From: Calditrichota bacterium
GTDB lineage: Bacteria > Zixibacteria > MSB-5A5 > GN15 > FEB-12
Assembly: GCA_008501655.1 (NCBI GenBank)
Contig: QQUK01000020.1
Span: 1-5,980 of the forward strand
Length of the DNA: 5,980 bases
Reading direction: 5' to 3'
Below the pieces are notes generated by a model that was given only the letters and a program-made list of their open reading frames with translations, ran no database searches and was not told the DNA's origin. Position 1 is the stretch's first letter; every line of letters begins with the position of its first letter. Shown here in pieces: positions 1 to 3,682 of the stretch. Position numbers and translations under genes: made by a program.

Positions 1-355
1 GGATTATTATTGTTTTATCTAAATCATCAGGAGTCAGCGATTCCAATGTGTTACGCAAAATCTCCCAACTTTCGTTCCATCGCTTCATCAGAGCATTTCG
101 ACTGTCATCCTCGGTGATTTCAAACTCGGTATCCCTGTGTCTGTCCGGTTTTTCACCGTCTGTGGTAAGAAAATCCCGCCATCGTGACCGCATATTACCG
201 GAAACATGTTTTATAAGCTGGGCTATCGAATTTGCTCCCGGGTCGATAAGTTTAAAAAAATCATCATCTGAAACCTGTTCCAGAGCTTTTTCTGCCTGAG
301 TTTTCAGGTTATATAGTTCAGTTTTAACATCAGTGAGATATTCGTTGAGATTCAT
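1..355 (-). CDS. DUF1572 / DinB-fold protein, 3' end outside window
   Basis: The reading frame opens at an ATG at 355-353 and runs leftwards off the window, giving 118 residues with the C-terminus missing. Residues 42-79 carry the block that marks DUF1572 proteins: NSIAQLIKHVSGNMRSRW, then DFLTTDGEKP and a RDTEFE-like end. DUF1572 belongs to the DinB/YfiT four-helix superfamily, whose members bind a metal through a His triad; H50 is placed like the first of these. The remaining ligands would lie off the edge or cannot be assigned. No reaction is established for the family, so function stays open (some DinB relatives are thiol-dependent transferases). The start lies only 3 nt beyond the stop of the upstream reductase. 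Its Shine-Dalgarno AGAGGT, 5 nt before the ATG, lies in the reductase's last codons, so the two are almost certainly one operon. Confidence 0.85.
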   Translation of the reverse strand, partial: MNLNEYLTDVKTELYNLKTQAEKALEQVSDDDFFKLIDPGANSIAQLIKHVSGNMRSRWRDFLTTDGEKPDRHRDTEFEITEDDSRNALMKRWNESWEILRNTLESLTPDDLDKTIII

Positions 356-358
356 TAT

Positions 359-1117
359 CTACCTCTTATGAGTCACCATCGCTGAACCCTGATCGGTCGG
401 GAAGATGATAATTTCAGCAATCTGGACATGATCCGGCCTTGAGGCTATCCAGACTATCGCATCGGCAACATCACCCGGTTCAAGCGGTTTATATCCCTGA
501 TAGACATTTTTAGCTTTTTCTTTGTCACCATAAAAGCGGACTTCGGAGAATTCTGTCTCAACCAATCCCGGGTCAACAGTTGAAACCCGAATCGGAGTAT
601 CGACCAGATCAAGCCTCATGCCACGGGTAAGAGCATCAACAGCATGTTTGGTGGCACAGTATACATTACCGCCGGGGTAGACTTCATGACCGGCAATAGA
701 ACCGACATTTATGATATGTCCGGAACCTTGTTTTACCATATGAGGTGATATAGCCCGGGTGACATAGAGGAGCCCCTTGATATTGGTATTTATCATATCC
801 TCCCAGCCGTCGACATTCCCCTCATGGATTTTATCAAGTCCCCGCCCGAGTCCGGCGTTATTGACCAGAACATCGATATCTTTCCATCCATCCGGCAGAT
901 TTTCAATTGCTGAAAATACCGAATCTTTGTTTTGTACATCAAGTTCAACAAGATGAGTTTCGGTTTTCAGGGATTTTGTTAATTCTTGAAGCCGGTCGAT
1001 TCTTCGGGCAACTAATATTAATTTAGCACCTTCTTCAGCAAATTGTTTGGCTGCAGCTTTGCCGATTCCGGCTGATGCTCCGGTTATTAAAACAACTTTA
1101 TCTTTCAGGCGTGACAT
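359..1117 (-). CDS. ydfG: NADP-dependent SDR, YdfG-type 3-hydroxy acid dehydrogenase
   Basis: This 252-residue protein is a complete classical short-chain dehydrogenase. The Rossmann glycine motif TGASAGIG is at residues 12-19, NNAG at 86-89, and the catalytic tetrad reads N112, S140, Y153, K157 (YCATK). The ARR at 37-39, after the second strand, is typical of NADP(H) preference. The layout closely follows E. coli YdfG, including WEDMINTNIKGL, PGGNVY, PGLVETEFS-VRFYGD and a late PTDQ segment. YdfG oxidises L-serine, L-allo-threonine and other 3-hydroxy acids and reduces malonic semialdehyde in the cytoplasm. The family assignment is firm, the exact substrate inferred. The ATG at 1117 has an AGAGG ribosome binding site 9 nt upstream (1131-1127). 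The gene is first in a minus-strand unit with the DUF1572 gene. It is divergent from the small gene at 1634, and promoter-like hexamers lie at 1145-1184. Confidence 0.93.
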   Translation of the reverse strand: MSRLKDKVVLITGASAGIGKAAAKQFAEEGAKLILVARRIDRLQELTKSLKTETHLVELDVQNKDSVFSAIENLPDGWKDIDVLVNNAGLGRGLDKIHEGNVDGWEDMINTNIKGLLYVTRAISPHMVKQGSGHIINVGSIAGHEVYPGGNVYCATKHAVDALTRGMRLDLVDTPIRVSTVDPGLVETEFSEVRFYGDKEKAKNVYQGYKPLEPGDVADAIVWIASRPDHVQIAEIIIFPTDQGSAMVTHKR

Positions 1118-1155
1118 ATATATAATCCTCTGATTTTAATGTTAATAATCTATAT

Positions 1156-1184
1156 AATGTAAAAGGCAGTCAAATTTTAGTCAA
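1156..1184 (-). promoter_or_regulatory. Sigma70-like promoter for the SDR/DUF1572 unit
   Basis: On the minus strand TTGACT (1184-1179) is followed after 17 nt by TACATT (1161-1156), matching 5/6 and 4/6 of the consensus. The predicted transcript start is near 1149, about 32 nt before the ATG. A second TTGACT lies 11 bp further on (1173-1168) and pairs at 17 nt with GATTAT (1150-1145), so either or both may be used. The same TTGACT-N17-TACATT arrangement recurs on the plus strand at 1800-1828. Called by eye only. Confidence 0.5.
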
Positions 1185-1465
1185 TCAATCAAATTGAAAA
1201 TCTAAACAAGTATATATAAGAGTGCAGAAAAGTACGCTATAATCCGAAAATGTCTGTTCATATTTTTCATCATTAAGTTCATCCCAAAGCTGGTTTTCCT
1301 GATATGTTATCTTATTGTCCGGTAATAATCTGCATACTATCATAAATTCAAATAGAGGGACAAGTTCAATAGTTTATCGGAGTTGTTCGATTTTATGACA
1401 ATTTATTGCAATTCCTGAAATAAGCTGTAAAATATACGATTTTCTAAGTAACACAAAAACAACGA

Positions 1466-1475
1466 CTTACGTAAG
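1466..1475. promoter_or_regulatory. Perfect 10-bp palindrome, possible operator
   Basis: CTTACGTAAG is its own reverse complement and does not extend further. Its centre is about 36 bp upstream of the -24 GG of the sigma54-type promoter, roughly -62 from the predicted transcript start. Enhancer-binding activators usually sit at about -80 to -150, so this is closer than typical; it could serve another DNA-binding protein. The only evidence is symmetry and position. Confidence 0.25.
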
Positions 1476-1504
1476 ATTACAGAAAATTCATGAAGAACTC
1501 ATTT

Positions 1505-1521
1505 TTGGCACAAAAGGTGCA
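1505..1521 (+). promoter_or_regulatory. Sigma54 (RpoN) -24/-12 promoter candidate
   Basis: TTGGCACAAAAGGTGCA matches the RpoN consensus YTGGCACGRNNNTTGCW at all but two defined positions (G to A at position 8, T to G at position 13). The essential GG (1507-1508) and GC (1519-1520) are present with the required 12-nt register. Transcription would start near 1532, leaving a leader of about 100 nt before the ATG at 1634. RpoN promoters depend on an AAA+ enhancer-binding protein; no such gene lies in the window. The site is in non-coding DNA and points at a downstream gene, which supports it. Confidence 0.6.
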
Positions 1522-1558
1522 TTATTAATCTGTCAAAAGCTAAATTAGAATCATATTC

Positions 1559-1599
1559 ACCCGATATAATGTAGGTGGTTTACATTGAAACAATCGGGT
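1559..1599 (+). promoter_or_regulatory. Two-part hairpin in the leader of the 49-aa gene
   Basis: ACCCGAT (1559-1565) pairs perfectly with ATCGGGT (1593-1599). Inside it AATGTA (1568-1573) pairs with TACATT (1581-1586), extendable by a T-G wobble at 1567/1587. The apical loop is 1574-1580, and an asymmetric internal bulge has 1 nt on the left and about 5 on the right. There is no following T-run, so it is not an intrinsic terminator. It lies in the predicted leader, ending 34 nt before the start codon and 23 nt before the ribosome binding site. It may be a structured RNA element or, as DNA, a nested operator. A TATAAT at 1565-1570 overlaps the left arm but has no credible -35 partner. Confidence 0.4.
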
Positions 1600-1633
1600 C
1601 AATATGGTAGGACGTTTGACACGGAGGTTTCAG

Positions 1634-1783
1634 ATGAATGATCCACAGAAGAAAAAACAGCAATATGTTCCGATGCCGAAGAAGACCTACTGGCATTTAT
1701 ACAGCCTGCAGAATCTCGAATCGGATAAACTTGCAAAAACGGTTAATAAGATTTTAAAACGGGAATATGTTCTCATAAAGTAA
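1634..1783 (+). CDS. Small basic protein of unknown function (49 aa)
   Basis: An ATG at 1634 preceded by GGAGGT (1623-1628) at 5 nt opens a 49-residue frame ending in TAA at 1781-1783. This is the strongest ribosome binding site in the window. I do not recognise the protein. The first 17 residues are polar and basic (KKKQQ, PMPKK). A YWHLYSLQ segment (19-26) follows, then a likely amphipathic helix from about 27 to 44 (LESDKLAKTVNKILKREY), ending VLIK. Ten lysines and one arginine against four acidic residues make it strongly basic. There is no signal peptide, membrane segment, cysteine or metal motif. Nucleic-acid or protein binding is conceivable, but nothing shows it. The gene follows a sigma54-type promoter and a hairpin leader. 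No terminator separates it from the M23 gene 129 nt downstream, so read-through is possible. Confidence 0.72.
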   Translation: MNDPQKKKQQYVPMPKKTYWHLYSLQNLESDKLAKTVNKILKREYVLIK

Positions 1784-1799
1784 AAAATGAGATAAAAAC

Positions 1800-1828
1800 T
1801 TGACTTCACCGGTCTGTCATTTTACATT
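1800..1828 (+). promoter_or_regulatory. Sigma70-like promoter P1 of the M23 gene
   Basis: TTGACT (1800-1805) and TACATT (1823-1828) are separated by 17 nt, the same pair and spacing as the minus-strand candidate at 1184-1156. The start would be near 1835, leaving about 78 nt of leader before the TTG at 1913. Confidence 0.45.
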
Positions 1829-1852
1829 TTGCCCCGTAAGTTAAATCGATAA

Positions 1853-1882
1853 TTAACCGGTAATAAACAGAGATTTTATAAT
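1853..1882 (+). promoter_or_regulatory. Sigma70-like promoter P2 of the M23 gene
   Basis: A perfect TATAAT (1877-1882) has TTAACC (4/6) at 1853-1858 with an 18-nt spacer. Transcription would begin near 1889, about 24 nt before the start codon. ACCGGT palindromes sit on the -35 side (1856-1861) and just at the predicted start (1887-1892), where a regulator could bind. P1 and P2 may be alternatives. Confidence 0.4.
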
Positions 1883-1912
1883 AGTTACCGGTACTATATA
1901 AGAGAATATATA

Positions 1913-2818
1913 TTGTTTAAGAAAAAACTGACATTTATGCTCATCCCGAATTCCGACGGGGTGATGAAACAATTCAGAGTTCCGATTGCTTCATTATATA
2001 TAGCAGCAACTCTGGCATTTTGTATTATAGCGGGAAATTTCTTTTTATCCGCTGAATTCTTTTCAAGTAAAGTTGACCAATCCGAACTTGAACAACTCAG
2101 AGCTGAGAACCTTGAGCTGAAAGATAAATATGAACAGCTTCGCTGGAATCTCTCTGAAGTTGAGAACCGCTATATAACCCTTGTTGAAAAAGAAGAAAAA
2201 ATCCGGACACTTTTCCAGCTTCCGGAAATTCCGTCTGAAGAACGGCAGCTTGGTATCGGTGGTCCGGCATCTCCGATGCTTGAACAGCTTTCTGAAACAG
2301 AACAGACTGCTCTTGCTACCGAGTTTGAAATAGATCGGCTCCTGAAACTCTCCACCTACGAACTTGAAAAATACAGCGAAGTCGAATCAGAACTTCAGAA
2401 TCTCCAATCGAGACTTGAACATACTCCGTCAATCTGGCCGACCAAAGGCTGGAACTCACGCGGATATGGTATGAAGTTTGATCCGTTCACCGGGTATAAA
2501 CAGATGCACCGGGGAATCGACATTGCCAATCATAACGGTACACCGATTATTGCAACTGCCAACGGTACTATCAAAGTTGTTGGAAATCAGAAAAGTGGTA
2601 TGGGTAAATATGTCACTATAAATCACGGATTTGGTTTCCAGACCCGGTATGGTCATTTGTCGAAAATTACTGTAAAACGAGGTCAAAAAGTCAAACGGGG
2701 TGATGTTATCGGGATGATGGGCTCAACCGGTTATTCAACCGGACCGCATCTTCATTACGAGGTTATCCGTAATGGCAAATTTTTAAACCCGCATAACTAT
2801 ATCTTAAACGATAAATAA
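1913..2818 (+). CDS. Membrane-anchored M23 (LytM-type) peptidoglycan endopeptidase
   Basis: This 301-residue protein cuts peptide cross-links of peptidoglycan outside the inner membrane. A short N-terminal cytoplasmic segment (1-23, FKKKLTFMLIPNSDG) precedes one membrane helix at about 24-47. Acidic and leucine-rich coiled coil follows at about 55-100 and again 121-170, split by a LGIGGP element at 113-118. The M23 domain spans about 175-298. All zinc and catalytic residues are visible: H199 and D203 (HRGID), H248 (YGHLS), and H279/H281 (GPHLHYE). It should therefore be an active hydrolase, not a degenerate EnvC-like activator. The start is TTG with only a weak AGAGA 7 nt upstream. An ATG at codon 9 is possible, but it would remove the basic KKKLTF lead-in common in these proteins and has no better ribosome binding site. 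The gene is monocistronic, with a terminator 20 nt beyond the stop. Confidence 0.9.
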   Translation: MFKKKLTFMLIPNSDGVMKQFRVPIASLYIAATLAFCIIAGNFFLSAEFFSSKVDQSELEQLRAENLELKDKYEQLRWNLSEVENRYITLVEKEEKIRTLFQLPEIPSEERQLGIGGPASPMLEQLSETEQTALATEFEIDRLLKLSTYELEKYSEVESELQNLQSRLEHTPSIWPTKGWNSRGYGMKFDPFTGYKQMHRGIDIANHNGTPIIATANGTIKVVGNQKSGMGKYVTINHGFGFQTRYGHLSKITVKRGQKVKRGDVIGMMGSTGYSTGPHLHYEVIRNGKFLNPHNYILNDK

Positions 2819-2837
2819 TAGCTTTAAAAAATAGCAC

Positions 2838-2867
2838 AAAACCGCACTATAATAGTGCGGTTTTTTT
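2838..2867 (+). terminator. Intrinsic terminator after the M23 gene
   Basis: AAACCGCACTA (from 2838) pairs fully with TAGTGCGGTTT around a 3-nt TAA loop. The stem contains a GC-rich core, and a T-run at 2861-2867 follows. This is a classical rho-independent terminator 20 nt beyond the M23 stop codon, isolating that gene from the sigma factor unit. Confidence 0.93.
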
Positions 2868-2938
2868 ATATCCTTTATTTACAAATACTTACACGCCAAA
2901 ACCCTTCCCGTTTCTCTCTACATTTTCAAATATTTTTC

Positions 2939-2967
2939 TTTATATAGAGAACTTTTCATAGTATATT
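2939..2967 (+). promoter_or_regulatory. Promoter candidate for the sigma factor/copA unit
   Basis: TTTATA (2939-2944) and TATATT (2962-2967) are 17 nt apart, 4/6 and 5/6 of the sigma70 consensus; the start would be near 2974. The 150-bp gap is extremely AT-rich, so chance matches are easy. An AGAACTT at 2948-2954 resembles the GGAACTT -35 of many ECF-dependent promoters, but no convincing ECF -10 follows at the right distance. Confidence 0.35.
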
Positions 2968-2975
2968 TTGTTAAA

Positions 2976-2991
2976 TTTACTAAAAAGTAAA
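2976..2991. promoter_or_regulatory. Inverted repeat near the predicted transcript start
   Basis: TTTACT (2976-2981) and AGTAAA (2986-2991) form a perfect 6-bp inverted repeat with a 4-nt AAAA spacer. It lies just downstream of the candidate -10 and 26 nt before the sigma gene start, a position where a repressor could block transcription. It does not match the CopY box (TACAnnTGTA) or the layout of CueR-type promoters. Confidence 0.3.
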
Positions 2992-3017
2992 GTATTGTCT
3001 TATGGGAATAGAGAAAT

Positions 3018-3644
3018 ATGAAAGCAGCCTTAGACAGAAGAGAAAATCAGATAGACATCAAAGAGGAAAATGAGCGGGAAGTAAAACTGCTTATTCGACG
3101 AATCAAAGATGGTGATGAGAATGCTTTTACTCAGCTTGTTCATAATTACAAATCTCAGGTAAGTTCTATTGCATATAAAATGGTTAACGACTACGATGAG
3201 GCTGCAGATATTGCCCAAATAGTATTTCTGAAAATGTCTAAGAATCTTTGGCGCTATGATGAAAATAAAAAATTCTATACCTGGCTCTATCGGATAACCG
3301 TAAACGCCTCGATTGATTATATCCGTAAAAACAAACGGCATAAACATGAATCTTTTGATCAGGTCTATCAGGCCAACCTGAAATCAAAAGATGATTCTGA
3401 CAATCTCTATAAATCAAATACTTTATATAAAGAGATTAATATTGCAGCTGACACCTTAAATGATAAGCAGCGTTCAGCGTTTATACTTCGTGATGTTGAA
3501 GGCTCCAAAATCTCGGAAGTCGCTTCAATTATGAAGATGCCTGAGGCAACTGTTCGGTGGTATCTTCACAGAGCTCGAACCAAAATAAAAAAAGAACTTA
3601 AACGGAACTGTCCCAAGCTTCTGATTATGTTCGGTATAAAATAA
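3018..3644 (+). CDS. ECF-type RNA polymerase sigma factor
   Basis: The 208-residue protein has the two-domain build of group 4 (extracytoplasmic function) sigma factors and directs RNA polymerase core to a specific promoter set. Region 2 covers about 30-107: KDGDENAF, then DEAADIAQIVFLKM, which contacts core, and FYTWLYRITVNASIDYIRK, which binds the -10. A polar linker (108-143) precedes region 4 at about 147-195, whose helix-turn-helix (EVASIMKMPEATVRWYLHRAR) reads the -35. An unusual charged extension of about 25 residues leads in. The only cysteine is C197, so it lacks the Cys-rich tail of copper-sensing CorE-type sigmas. The ATG at 3018 has only a weak AGAGA-like site. No anti-sigma factor gene follows; the next gene is copA after 38 nt with no terminator, so the two are probably co-transcribed. 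The target regulon is unknown. Confidence 0.92.
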   Translation: MKAALDRRENQIDIKEENEREVKLLIRRIKDGDENAFTQLVHNYKSQVSSIAYKMVNDYDEAADIAQIVFLKMSKNLWRYDENKKFYTWLYRITVNASIDYIRKNKRHKHESFDQVYQANLKSKDDSDNLYKSNTLYKEINIAADTLNDKQRSAFILRDVEGSKISEVASIMKMPEATVRWYLHRARTKIKKELKRNCPKLLIMFGIK

Positions 3645-3682
3645 TCTCTTTTATTACCTACAAAAAGAATGTATCTTGTCCA

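Larger units (their letters stand above)
1118..1633. other. 516-bp divergent intergenic region, regulatory
   Basis: This AT-rich stretch separates the minus-strand SDR unit from the plus-strand small gene. Near 1145-1184 are promoter hexamers for the SDR. From 1185 to 1343 the minus strand has an open frame of 52 codons without a ribosome binding site (listed under findings). Between about 1344 and 1500 nothing reads as protein in any frame; the only clear element there is the perfect palindrome CTTACGTAAG at 1466-1475. From 1505 onward come a sigma54-type promoter, a hairpin and the ribosome binding site of the small gene. No RNA gene was recognised. Confidence 0.7.

Noticed and set aside
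48..299. Plus-strand open frame of 83 codons
   Set aside because: It is the antisense shadow of the DUF1572 gene, whose minus-strand frame carries clear family motifs; no ribosome binding site precedes it.
1256..1282. GTTCAT repeated 21 bp apart as activator sites
   Set aside because: Only 6 bp each in AT-rich DNA, lying in the minus-strand open frame and more than 240 bp from the predicted start; chance is sufficient.
1565..1570. Perfect TATAAT upstream of the 49-aa gene as a sigma70 promoter
   Set aside because: No -35 hexamer is credible at 15-19 nt spacing and there is no TG extension; it also lies in the hairpin arm. The sigma54 site is the better candidate.
1616..1621. Perfect TTGACA just before the small gene
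   Set aside because: No -10 follows at 16-18 nt, and the transcript would begin inside the coding sequence.
3002..3073. Short frame opening ATGGGAATAG and overlapping the sigma gene start
   Set aside because: Only 23 codons, no ribosome binding site, and out of frame with the conserved sigma protein.
3018..3644. Copper-sensing CorE-type ECF sigma
   Set aside because: The defining Cys-rich C-terminal domain is absent; the protein has a single cysteine.
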